A stretch of DNA of 64,000 bases, from the NCBI GenBank assembly GCA_030562215.1, contig JAUPFL010000001.1:3212501-3276500 (forward strand), given 5' to 3'. This stretch comes from Peribacillus frigoritolerans (GTDB lineage: Bacteria > Bacillota > Bacilli > Bacillales > DSM-1321). The notes under the pieces are model-generated. The model searched no databases and was not told the origin of the DNA. It saw only the letters and a program-made list of their open reading frames with translations. Both the position numbers and the translations under genes were made by a program. Below, one piece after another: positions 46,810-55,481 of this stretch (position 1 is its first letter; every line of letters begins with the position of its first letter).

Positions 46810-47892
46810 ATGCAGGCAAAAGTCGCAGCGAATCAAAAAACAAGAAAATCGATTGATGATGCTTTTGCATCACATTTTGCCAAGTCTATGTTTCTAGCAG
46901 TTTGCGGACTTGTATTCTTATCGTTTATTGGAACGAGAATGTTTACACACGTAGATTTAAACCTTTATGGCTATATGGTGGGAACTTTTATTTTTATTGG
47001 GGGTTTCTTTTACAGGTTTATCGCATGGGGAGAAAGGCCGCCAACAAAGGTTTTTATAAAGAAAGGAATCAGAATTCTATTTAGAAAATCAACGCCTAAA
47101 ACTACAGTTGACCATTTAGCAACATATAATTTCATCTGGAACAGGGGAATTTACCGATGGACTCAGCACGTTCTAATGGGCTGGGGATGCATTCTTTCCT
47201 GCTTCGTTACATTTCCTCTAGTGTTTGGATGGATGTACTTCACAATGGACGATAACGGTTACTACAACATCATTGCAATGGGGATCCAAGTAATGACAGT
47301 ACCAGCTAATGGGCTTATTGCGAAGTTATCATATAACGCACTGAACATTACAGCAGTGATGGTGATTGCCGGTGTATGCATGGCTCTTTACCGCCGCTTG
47401 AAAAATATGCAGGCAAGAGCAGAACAACAATTCATGTATGACTTCCTTCCATTATTCATGCTGTTATTGGTAAGCGGTACCGGATTGGCACTAACGTTTA
47501 TGAATATTTTCATGAACGGTGCAGGGCAGCCAGCTATGTCACTGATTCACCAATGGTCAGTCATTATTACATTGATTTATCTTCCGTTTGGAAAGCTTGC
47601 ACACATACCTTTTCGCCCATTGAGTGTTTTTGCAAGAAACTACAGAGAACATTATGCGGAAGAATCCATGAAAGGCTGTAAAGTTTGCGGCCATGAGTTT
47701 GTTTCAACAGAACAATCAAAAGATGTCATAGAGGTGCTCAGTAAGAATGATATAGAATTTCAAACGAAGGATGGGCACCATCTCGCTGAAATGTGTCTTC
47801 CTTGTCGGAGAAAATACCGGATTGCCCAATTTTCCGGGTTTCCTATCCATGAGGTAAAAGTTAAGGAGGCAAACCAGAATGCAAAGGGATAA
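46810..47892 (+). CDS. NarI-like membrane cytochrome b with C-terminal zinc ribbon
   Basis: A 360-residue membrane protein, intact, first gene of the nitrate module. About six hydrophobic helices are visible. WTQHVLMGWGCILSC and SLIHQWSVIITLIYLPFGKLAHIPF resemble the heme-ligating helices of NarI-type cytochrome b, so it probably oxidises quinol and passes electrons to the reductase. After the last helix there is a soluble tail with CKVCGH and, some 50 residues on, CLPCRRK: a likely zinc ribbon or iron site not found in normal NarI. ATG follows GAGGAGG. It overlaps the reductase gene by 14 bases. The heme assignment is by motif position only. Confidence 0.7.
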   Translation: MQAKVAANQKTRKSIDDAFASHFAKSMFLAVCGLVFLSFIGTRMFTHVDLNLYGYMVGTFIFIGGFFYRFIAWGERPPTKVFIKKGIRILFRKSTPKTTVDHLATYNFIWNRGIYRWTQHVLMGWGCILSCFVTFPLVFGWMYFTMDDNGYYNIIAMGIQVMTVPANGLIAKLSYNALNITAVMVIAGVCMALYRRLKNMQARAEQQFMYDFLPLFMLLLVSGTGLALTFMNIFMNGAGQPAMSLIHQWSVIITLIYLPFGKLAHIPFRPLSVFARNYREHYAEESMKGCKVCGHEFVSTEQSKDVIEVLSKNDIEFQTKDGHHLAEMCLPCRRKYRIAQFSGFPIHEVKVKEANQNAKG

Positions 47893-50076
47893 GTTTTTTA
47901 AAGAAGAAAAGAACGTGATGCACCCTAATGAAACATTGGTCAAAACCCATTGTGCATATTGCGGAATGCAGTGCGGAATGAATTTAAGGGTAAATGCAGT
48001 GACGAATAAAATCATAGGGGTTGAACCCCGTTATGACTGGCCAGTAACCGTTGGGAAAATGTGTCCAAAAGGGGTTACAGCTTACCAGCAGACAAATCAT
48101 GTTGATCGTATTTTAAAACCGCTCATTCGCGACGATGCTTCATTAAAGGGAACAAAGGAAGGCTTCCGGGAAGCAAGCTGGAATGAGGCGTATGATTTAA
48201 TCGCAAAAAGTTCAGGGAACTTCAAGATAAATATGGAAAAGATTCATTATCCGTTTTCAGCGGGGTATCAATGACAAATGAAAAATGCTATTTAACAGGA
48301 AAATTTGCACGTGTGGCCCTTGGGACTCGTTACATTGACTATAATGGGCGATTTTGTATGTCAAGTGCGGCGGGGGATTCCTTCGTTCTTTTGGGGTAGA
48401 TAGAGGTTCAACATTACCCTGGACTGATATTCATGAAACAGATTGCTTATTTATTGCAGGAAGCAACACAGCGGAATGTCATCCAACTTCCATGTTCCGA
48501 GTCTGGAGCGTTCAAGAAAGAGGAGGTTACATTATTGTTGTGGATCCCCGCGAAACGCCTGTTGCGAGAAGAGCAGATGTGCACCTTGACCTGAAACCGG
48601 GAACAGATCTTGCCCTTGCTAATGGAATCTTACATTTATTAATTCAAAATGGTTATGCTGACGAAGAGTTTATTAATAATCATACAAACGGATTTGAAGA
48701 AACTAAAGAGCTTGTACGAGAATTTACACCGGAATATACGAGTGAGCTTACAGGGGTGGCACCGGAAAAAATTGTTCGGGCAGCAGATATTTATGGAAAA
48801 GCACCGAATGCAGTTGTAATGTTTGCCCGTGGAATTGAACAGCAGCATAAGGGTGTTGACAATGTATCTGGATATACAAACATGGCGCTTGTAACAGGTA
48901 AGATAGGCCGTCCGAAGTCTGGTGTAGCCACATTCACTGGTCAAGGAAACGGACAGGGTGGACGGGAACATGGCCAGAAGGCGGATTTATTGCCAGGATA
49001 CCGTAAAATTACAAACCCTAAACATGTTGAAGAAGTTTGTAAAGTTTGGAAAATTACTTCGGAGGAAATGCCTCAGCCGGGTGTTTCTGCTTATGAAATG
49101 TTTGAACTGATGGAACAAAAAACGATCCGCGGATTGTATCTGCTATGTTCTAATCCTGCAGTATCTGCGCCGAACCTGAATTTCGTCAGAAGTGCGATGA
49201 AAAACCTGGATTTTATGTTGTGTTCGGATTTCTATCTTTCTGAATCTGCAGAGTTTGCGGATGTGATCCTGCCGTCTGTAACGTGGTCAGAAGATGAAGG
49301 AACAGTTACAAACCTTGAAGGAAGAATTATTAAGATAAACAAAGCACAAGAACCAATCGGTGAATCTAAGCCCGATTGGCAAATACAAATAGAACTTGCA
49401 GAACGTCTTGGAAGAGGAAAATACTTTTCCTACCTGAAAACAGCAAAGGACATTGCTGATGAATTCAGACTGGCTAGTAAAGGTGGATATGCCGATTATT
49501 ACGGTGCAACATGGGAGAAAATCGATAAACAGGACGGGGTATTTTGGCCTTGTAAGGATGAAAATGATAAGGGAACGCCGCATATGTTCCTGGATAAAAA
49601 TTCTATCACGCAGACGGCAAAGCGAAAATTTGTGCGCTTCCTTACCGTCCCCCTGCTGAAGAACCAGATGAAAAATATCCGCTCCGTTTAACAACTGGAC
49701 GTGTCGTTTACCACTACTTATCCGGGAACCAGACGAGAAGAATCCAGTTCTTGCGTGATATGTGTCCGGAGCCATACGTCGAAGTGCATCCGGAAACAGC
49801 AAAAAATACAATATGGAACATGAAGAAAGTGTCCGCCTAATTACCCGAAGAGGCGAAGCAAACTATAAAGTGAAAATTACAGAAGCAATTCGTAATGATA
49901 CCGTATTTGTTCCATACCATTTTGGTCACGAGCAATCTATCAATCTATTAACCATTGCAGCGCTTGATCCAATGTCCCGTATGCCGGAGTTTAAGGTTTG
50001 TGCGGTTCAATTGAAAAAAAGTGGAAATGAAGAAGAAGGTGCAATAAATGAAAAAGAGGCTGTACTTAGAACTTGA
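47879..50076 (+). CDS. Molybdopterin oxidoreductase, nitrate reductase catalytic subunit (4 frameshifts)
   Basis: A 733-residue (corrected) Mo-bisMGD enzyme of the NapA/NasA/NarB group. The N-terminal 4Fe-4S motif is CAYCGMQCGM with the fourth Cys in GKMCPKG; RFCMSSAAGGFLRSFG carries the probable Mo-ligating Cys. Later blocks are GSNTAECHPTSMFRVW, FTGQGNGQGGREHG, the molybdopterin domain LRLTTGRVVYHYLSGNQTRR, and VFVPYHFG at the end. There is no Tat or Sec signal, so it should be cytoplasmic. Missing bases: 48229-48231 (A), 48372-48376 (G), near 49641 (C), 49801-49806 (A). ATG follows AAGGAGG. NarK and nitrate sensors in the same cluster support nitrate as substrate. Confidence 0.88.
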
Positions 50077-50608
50077 AAACTGTATAGGATGCCGTTCATG
50101 CCTTGCAGCATGTACACAATGCGGAGGGCATGAAGAACGGAACAGGAACTATGTTTACGATGTAAACCCTATGGTTAATCGGCAAACCATGCCTCTAATG
50201 TGCCTTCATTGTGTGAATCCGGCCTGTGCAAGAAGCTGTCCGGCCCAGGCAATCCAAATCCATGAAACAGGGGCCGTATTATCCGCTCTCGTTGAAAAAT
50301 GTATTGGCTGCCAAAACTGTACGATTGCTTGTCCATATGGAATACCGAAGTTTGACACAGAACAAAACTTAATGTACAAATGCGATTTATGTATCGACCG
50401 AACAAAAGTCAGTATCCCGCCAATGTGTTCAAGTGTTTGCCCGTCTAATACACTTCAATGGCTAACTGATGAAGAAATTGTAAATAAGAAAAAACAATTT
50501 CATCTAGATAATGGAAAATGGGTGACTAGCATGCCGTATCTTGAAGGTGAAACAAACGTTAAAGTAAATTTGCCTGGAATTTTACAGGGGATTACGAAGC
50601 TATTTTAG
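50048..50608 (+). CDS. 4Fe-4S dicluster ferredoxin-type electron transfer subunit
   Basis: A 186-residue iron-sulfur protein, intact. Cysteine sets are CIGCRSCLAACTQC, CLHCVNPACARSCP, CIGCQNCTIACPYG and CDLCIDR...CSSVCP, enough for four clusters as in DmsB/NrfC/HycB-type subunits. No signal peptide, so cytoplasmic. It should carry electrons between the membrane cytochrome and the Mo subunit. ATG overlaps the end of the reductase gene and is preceded by AAGAAGAAGGTG. The Rieske gene follows 11 bp later. Confidence 0.92.
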   Translation: MKKRLYLELENCIGCRSCLAACTQCGGHEERNRNYVYDVNPMVNRQTMPLMCLHCVNPACARSCPAQAIQIHETGAVLSALVEKCIGCQNCTIACPYGIPKFDTEQNLMYKCDLCIDRTKVSIPPMCSSVCPSNTLQWLTDEEIVNKKKQFHLDNGKWVTSMPYLEGETNVKVNLPGILQGITKLF

Positions 50609-50619
50609 GAGGGATTAAG

Positions 50620-51146
50620 ATGCCGTCAGATAAAAATAATAAATTTCCCTTTAATGAAGATAATTACACCCATAATATTGACCGGAATAATGAAAGAAAG
50701 CTCGACAGACGTGGGTTCATGAAAACATTAGTGAGTGCGGCTGGTGTATTCGCAATTTCGTCCCTTCCTTGGGGAGCGGTAGCGGCTAAAGAATTGATGG
50801 GACTTGGTGAAAAGGAGTATCCTCACAAAAAATCACAGATGTAAGCAAAATTGCAATTGGTGACGCAGTAGATTTTAAATTTCCTGGTGATCATGATGAT
50901 GCCATTTTGATCAGATTGTCTGAAAAGAAATACGTAGCTTACCAAAATGCATGCACACATCTTCGTTGCCCGGTTTTCTGGGTGAAGGATGAAGGAGAGA
51001 TGGTTTGTCCTTGTCATCATGGGAAATTTGATGTTGAAACAGGTACTCCAACTGCGGGGCCGCCAAGAAGGCCGCTGCCTGAAATTCAGGTGAAAGTTGA
51101 AAATGGCGGGGTATACGCAGTGAGGGTGAAGCGTTATGGATCATAA
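50620..51146 (+). CDS. Tat-exported Rieske [2Fe-2S] protein (1-nt frameshift)
   Basis: A 175-residue (corrected) Rieske protein. The N-terminus has a twin-arginine signal, KLDRRGFMKTLVSAAGVFAI, whose hydrophobic part may stay as a membrane anchor as in QcrA. The cluster motif is CTHLRCP and, 15 residues on, CPCHHGKFD, giving two Cys and two His ligands on the outer face. The loss of one A in the run at 50827-50832 splits signal and Rieske domain. ATG follows AGGAGGG. A Rieske protein is unusual beside a cytoplasmic nitrate reductase and suggests a quinol-oxidising link outside the membrane. Tat export would use a TatAC system such as that at 23-1079. Confidence 0.9.
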
Positions 51147-51341
51147 ATTTTTTGGTGTCGCGTTGCTTTGTGCCTTCTTGATGATGAATATTGTATTTAC
51201 GCAATTTATGGTTCATCAATATTATTATGAAAATTATGTAAATGTTTTAATATTTGGGGATTAAACCTTGGGGTATTTCCATTAGCGTTATTTATTTATA
51301 AAAAACGAAAAACGAAAAGGCGTGAATCACATGAACAATGA
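51136..51341 (+). CDS. Small membrane protein of the nitrate module (1-nt frameshift)
   Basis: A 68-residue protein with two hydrophobic segments (FGVALLCAFLMMNIVFTQFM and LGVFPLALFIY in the corrected frame) and a basic tail KKRKTKRRESHEQ. One G is missing in the run at 51256-51259. The ATG at 51136 overlaps the Rieske stop, and the end overlaps the next gene, so it is part of the operon. I recognise no family. It could be a small subunit that helps anchor the Rieske protein or cytochrome. Confidence 0.55.
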
Positions 51342-51642
51342 AACATACCTTGATTTTTGTTTTGTAAAAGAAGCATCTGGAAATTTTGCTGCTGAAATCG
51401 ATAAGCTCCTTTCAGAACTTTTTAAAGGTGTTCTTCTTAACTGGTATTTGGATGAAAAGTCAATAGATGGGGTCGACATTGTAGTTGCCGAAGTCAAGGG
51501 AATGGGCAAATGGGAGTCTGAAGAAGAAACAATTGAATTTATCGAGAATCATGCAGAAGATACATTCTGGAAATATTTGCAGGGTTATCAAATGAATGTA
51601 TACACAGCAAAGAGAGGATGCAATACCTGTGGATCACATTAA
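51331..51642 (+). CDS. Hypothetical protein of the nitrate module
   Basis: A 103-residue soluble, acidic protein, intact, beginning NNETYLDFCFVKEASGNF and ending RGCNTCGSH. The CNTC at the C-terminus could bind a metal or join in thiol chemistry. I know no family for it. Position after the electron-transfer genes and small size make an assembly-factor role possible (NarJ-like proteins mature such reductases), but it does not look like NarJ. ATG 51331 is preferred over an in-frame GTG at 51322, which is too close to AAAAGG. Confidence 0.6.
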   Translation: MNNETYLDFCFVKEASGNFAAEIDKLLSELFKGVLLNWYLDEKSIDGVDIVVAEVKGMGKWESEEETIEFIENHAEDTFWKYLQGYQMNVYTAKRGCNTCGSH

Positions 51643-51916
51643 AATAGAAGATATACAATCATTGATATCGGAAAAAGCAAGTGTAGCCATCTTGGATGAT
51701 GATGGCCAGGATAAAGCTCCTTTCGTTTCTAAAACGATTGTTAAGGTGGAACTTTGTCCTGATATAACACATCTGCGTATTTACTTTGACGACATTAATT
51801 TTTTCGCTGTCCCGTTGATTTCCAATGTAACTAAAAATACAAATGAGTGGTCAGCTTTTGACGAAAAAGCGAGTTTACAATATGTAATTAGAAGAGAGAG
51901 TGGTCAGGATGTTTAA
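51629..51916 (+). CDS. Hypothetical protein of the nitrate module
   Basis: A 95-residue soluble protein, intact, starting at GTG 51629 after AGAGAGGATG and overlapping the previous gene by 14 bases and narK by 8. It reads DHIKIEDIQSLISEKASVAI, then KTIVKVELCPDITHLRIYFD, with alternating hydrophobic residues like a small beta-rich domain. No family recognised. The tight overlaps on both sides show it is translated with the operon. Confidence 0.55.
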   Translation: MDHIKIEDIQSLISEKASVAILDDDGQDKAPFVSKTIVKVELCPDITHLRIYFDDINFFAVPLISNVTKNTNEWSAFDEKASLQYVIRRESGQDV

Positions 51917-53415
51917 AAGAATTCAGCTTCCATTACAAACCTTAAACCTCGTTGTCGGATTTATGGTGTGGGTATTAATATCGTCCCTGCTGCCGTTTAT
52001 TAAAGAAGATATCGCAATACCGGATGGTCAGCTTGCACTGGTAACAGCTGTTCCGGTTATTTTAGGATCTATTCTTCGCATTCCCTTGGCTTTTACGCCA
52101 ATCAGTTCGGGGCAAGGAAAATTTTCCTGATTAGCTTTATATCACTGGTATTCCCTGTTTATTATATCAGCATTGCGGATTCTCTTGCTGATTTGTTGAT
52201 TGGGGGCTTTTTCTTGGTATTGGAGGAGCCGTATTCTCTGTTGGAGTAACCTCTTTACCGAAGTATTATCCTAAGGAACGCCACGGCTTTATAAACGGAA
52301 TTTATGGTGCAGGAAACCTCGGTACGGCTATATCAGCGTTTGCTGCACCTGTTGTAGCTACGAAGTTTGGCTGGTCAACAACCGTACAGCTTTATCTCGT
52401 TATTTTGGCAGTCTTTATCGCAGGTAACTTCCTATTAGGGGATAAAAAGGAACTGAGAGTTAAAACACCGCTTTTAGAACAAATTAAGGGTGTCTACAAA
52501 AATGAAAAACTGTGGCTGCTAAGCTTATTTTACTTTATAACATTCGGTTCTTTTGTTGCATTTACTATTTATCTGCCAAACTTTCTTGTAGCGAACTTTG
52601 GATTAGACAAAGTTGATGCGGGTGTAAGGACAGCAGGCTTTATTGTTCTTGCTACCATTATGAGGCCTATTGGCGGGTGGCTTGCCGACCGCTTCCATTC
52701 TCTTATTCTCCTCATGTTTGTTTTTGGAGTTTATACGATTTCAGCAATGATCCTATCCTTTGCTCCATCAATTGGCTGGTACACATTTGGCTGCTTAAGT
52801 ATTGCTCTCTGCGCTGGAATAGGAAATGGTGTTATTTTTAAGCTCGTGCCCATGTATTTCCAAAAGCAGGCTGGTATTGTGAATGGGATCGTGTCCGCAA
52901 TGGGCGGTTTGGGAGGATTTTTCCCACCGTTAATTCTTTCCTTACTATTCAATATCACAGGCCATTATGCAATCGGGTTCATGGCATTATCAGAAGTTGC
53001 CCTTGCAAGTTTGATTTTAGTAGTCTGGTTGTTTTTCCAAGGTAAAATGGGGCTTGCCAAAGAAGTGATTGATCATACAATAGAAGGGATTCTGATCACC
53101 GATACCACCGGTAAGATCATTTCAGTAAACCCTTCGTTTACAAGGATTACTGGCTATCAAGAAAATGAAGTAATTGGAAAGGACCCCAGTTTACTTAAGT
53201 CAGGCAGGCAGCCTCAAACTTTTTATGAGGATATGTGGAAATCTATTGAAAAAAATGGTTTCTGGCAAGGTGAAATCTGGAATAGCCGAAAAGATGGGCA
53301 AGAATACCTACAATGGCTGACGATTAGTGCAATTAAAGATGATGCTGAGGATGTTGTTCAATATGCCGGAATGTTTAGTGACATTTCAAGTCATAGTGAA
53401 AAAAGCATAAAATGA
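51909..53415 (+). CDS. narK: Nitrate/nitrite MFS transporter NarK fused to a C-terminal PAS domain (2 frameshifts)
   Basis: Residues 1 to about 375 form a 12-helix NarK/NasA-type carrier: ILGSILRIPLG, GAGNLGTAISAFAAP and the second nitrate-signature-like GIVNGIVSAMGGLGGFFPP. Directly after the last helix (LVVWLFFQGKMG) the same frame continues into a PAS domain, about residues 381-495 (DHTIEGILITDTTGKIISVN, FTRITGYQENEVIGK, WQGEIWNSRKDG). The junction is not near a frameshift, so the fusion is real. Bases are missing near 52088 (G) and at 52208-52212 (T). Corrected length 502. ATG 51909 overlaps the previous stop. The PAS tail could report transport state to the sensor-less kinase encoded next. 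Confidence 0.88.
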
Positions 53416-53603
53416 AATATGCGGGTGAAATCTTTCAATTTGAAGTCTGAATTGGAGTTTTCCGAACAAGAAGTTCCAATGCAAATTTTCCGATGGGAAA
53501 GAAAGTTGCGTCAGTGTTTTCACCGCTTGACCGAAAAGCTTTAATTGGGAGAATGGCGATTTCGGATGGCAAATAACCAGCGACAATAAGAAGGAGGATG
53601 GGA

Positions 53604-54258
53604 ATGAATGAATACTCAGCCACTCAAAAAACAAAATAAGTTCTTATATCATACAAACACATGAAGAAGAGATAAAACGAATTGCAATGGAGCTTCATGA
53701 AGGTGTGGGACAGTCCCTCTACAGTCTTTTTACAGGTATGCAGCTCATTGAAAAGACAATCGAACAGCCTGCCATGAAAAGCTATGCAGGTGATATGAAC
53801 CAGTTATTGGAAAAGACAATTCGAGAAATCAGGCTCTTGGCTGTAGAATTGCATCCTCCCACCCTAACAACTCTAGGGCTGATGTCTGCTATGAAAAGCT
53901 ATATTAAATTATACACTTCAACCTATGGCATTGAGGTTGAGATAGAGAATTTGGGTATTGAATCGCAAATCTCCGATAGAGATAACATTACACTTTTCAG
54001 GGTTTGCCAAGAAGCATTGATGAATATAGCAAGGTATGCAGATACAACGAAGGCAAGTATGATATTCATATGGGAAAAAGCAGGTTAATGATAAAGATTA
54101 AAGATTCAGGGAAAGGGTTTGAGGTTGAATCTGCCATGAATAAGTTGAGCGGGCTTGCTGCCATGAGTGAAAGAATGCATTTGATTGGCGGGAATTGTAC
54201 CGTTTTTTCAAAAATAGATGATGGTACTTCTATAGAGATTTCTCTACCATTATATTAG
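53604..54258 (+). CDS. Short NarL-system histidine kinase without sensor domain (2 frameshifts)
   Basis: A 218-residue (corrected) kinase made only of a HisKA_3 dimerisation domain and an HATPase domain. The phospho-acceptor His is in AMELHEGVGQSLYSLF (about residue 31), followed by RLLAVELHPPTLTTLGLMSA, RVCQEALMNIARYA (N box) and DSGKGFEV (G1 box). There is no membrane or sensor segment. ATG 53604 follows AAGGAGGATGGG. Missing A bases at 53633-53636 and 54075-54079 split it. Because the gene before it encodes a carrier ending in a PAS domain, carrier and kinase may form a two-piece sensor. About 190 bp before it are unassigned. Confidence 0.8.
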
Positions 54259-54265
54259 AATGCTA

Positions 54266-54303
54266 AACAAGGGGTTTGCGAATTAAGCAATCCCCTTGTT
54301 GTT
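54266..54303 (+). terminator. Hairpin after the short kinase gene
   Basis: AACAAGGGGTTTGC pairs with GCAATCCCCTTGTT with one mismatch; the T tract is short. It may separate the reductase/narK transcript from the regulator genes. Confidence 0.7.
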
Positions 54304-54355
54304 TCATATTCATTATAAATGATAAAAATACGAACAAAGCTAAGGGGGAGCAGCT

Positions 54356-55007
54356 TTGATAAAAATTTTGCTTTGCGATGATCACGCCGTTGTAAGAATG
54401 GGCTTAAAAATGCTATTAAATAATCATGCTGATATGGACGTCATAGGGAAGCTTCTGATGGGAATGAAGGAATACAACGAGCACTGGAGCTCCAGCCTAA
54501 TGTGGTAGTCATGGATTTAAGCATGCCTCATGGAAAAGATGGCTTATCGGCAACTTCCGAACTGAAGAAACTAATGCCTGAAGTGGCCATATTAATACTT
54601 ACTATGCATGATGATGATGAATATTTGTTCAGAACTATTCAAGCAGGGGCTTCAGGCTGTATTTTAAAAAGTGCACCACATGAAGAATTATTGTTAGCCA
54701 TCCGATCTTTATCGAACGGAAATGCTTACCTTCATCCATCTGCAACAAAAGGGTTATGGAAGAATACATAGGGAGTGTGAAGCAGGGGACCGCTGATTCT
54801 TTCAATCTGTTGTCTGACCGTGAAAAAGAGGTACTGACGTTGATTGCGAAAGGGTTTTCCAATAAAGAGATTGCCGGACAGCTTGTCATAAGCGTGAAAA
54901 CGGTTGAAAGTCATAAAGGAAACTTAATGGAAAAGCTCAAGATGAAAACAAGGCATGAACTTGTTGCATTCGCTTTAAAAAAGGGGTTATTAGGGTATGG
55001 AATATAA
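54356..55007 (+). CDS. nreC: NarL/NreC family response regulator (2 frameshifts)
   Basis: A 217-residue regulator with a receiver domain (ILLCDDHAVVRMGL acidic pair, VVVMDLSMPHGKDG phospho-acceptor Asp, LILTMHDDDEY, ILKSAPHEELLLAI with the conserved Lys) and a C-terminal LuxR-type helix-turn-helix (LSDREKEVLTLIAKGFSNKE, VKTVESHKGNLMEKL). Missing bases at 54446-54448 (G) and near 54756 (A). TTG 54356 follows AAGGGGGAG. It is followed by a GAF protein and a PAS kinase, which is the content of the staphylococcal nreABC oxygen/nitrate system in a different order. It should activate the nitrate genes. Confidence 0.9.
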
Positions 55008-55458
55008 AGGGGGCAGTCAATCGAACGCGGATCAATCATTAAAAAAAGCGTGTGAACGTGTATTAGAAGAAATGAACTGTGATTTTGTTGGCCTTGCTTT
55101 ACAAAACAGTAAAGGTCCTGACATAAGCTGGCATTATGCCGCCGGAAACAGAAATGATAAATACAAAAGGATAACAGTTCGATATGGAAAAGGAATAGCA
55201 GGCAAGGTAATATCAACGGGGAGGCCGATGAAAATTGAGGGTTTTCCCAATAATATTCACGGCAAAGCATTAGAGTATCCCATCATGCTCGCGGAAAATC
55301 TCAGTTACGCCTTCGCGGTTCCAATTGAATTTAAAGGTGTTCCAAAAGGGGTACTATTAGTGGGGAAACGAATAGATCAGCCTATTTCTGAAAGTGACCA
55401 GCTTACGATCCTTGATGCAGCGAAAAAATTGGAAAAAGAATTGAACAGCTCAATATAA
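54997..55458 (+). CDS. nreA: GAF-domain protein, NreA-like nitrate receptor
   Basis: A 153-residue single GAF domain protein, intact: CERVLEEMNCDFVGLALQN, ISWHYAAGNRNDKYK, YGKGIAGKVISTGRPM and LSYAFAVPIEFKGVPKGVL. Length and context match NreA, which in staphylococci binds nitrate and inhibits the kinase NreB until nitrate is present. It overlaps the response regulator by 11 bases and is followed by the PAS kinase, so the three genes form one unit. Nitrate binding itself cannot be seen in the sequence. Confidence 0.8.
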   Translation: MEYKGGSQSNADQSLKKACERVLEEMNCDFVGLALQNSKGPDISWHYAAGNRNDKYKRITVRYGKGIAGKVISTGRPMKIEGFPNNIHGKALEYPIMLAENLSYAFAVPIEFKGVPKGVLLVGKRIDQPISESDQLTILDAAKKLEKELNSSI

Positions 55459-55481
55459 CATGGCAACAAGGAGGATTATGT

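Noticed and set aside
53416..53603. A further protein between narK and the short kinase
   Set aside because: Short frames here (for example 53420-53542) lack clear family features; it may be spacer or a relic.
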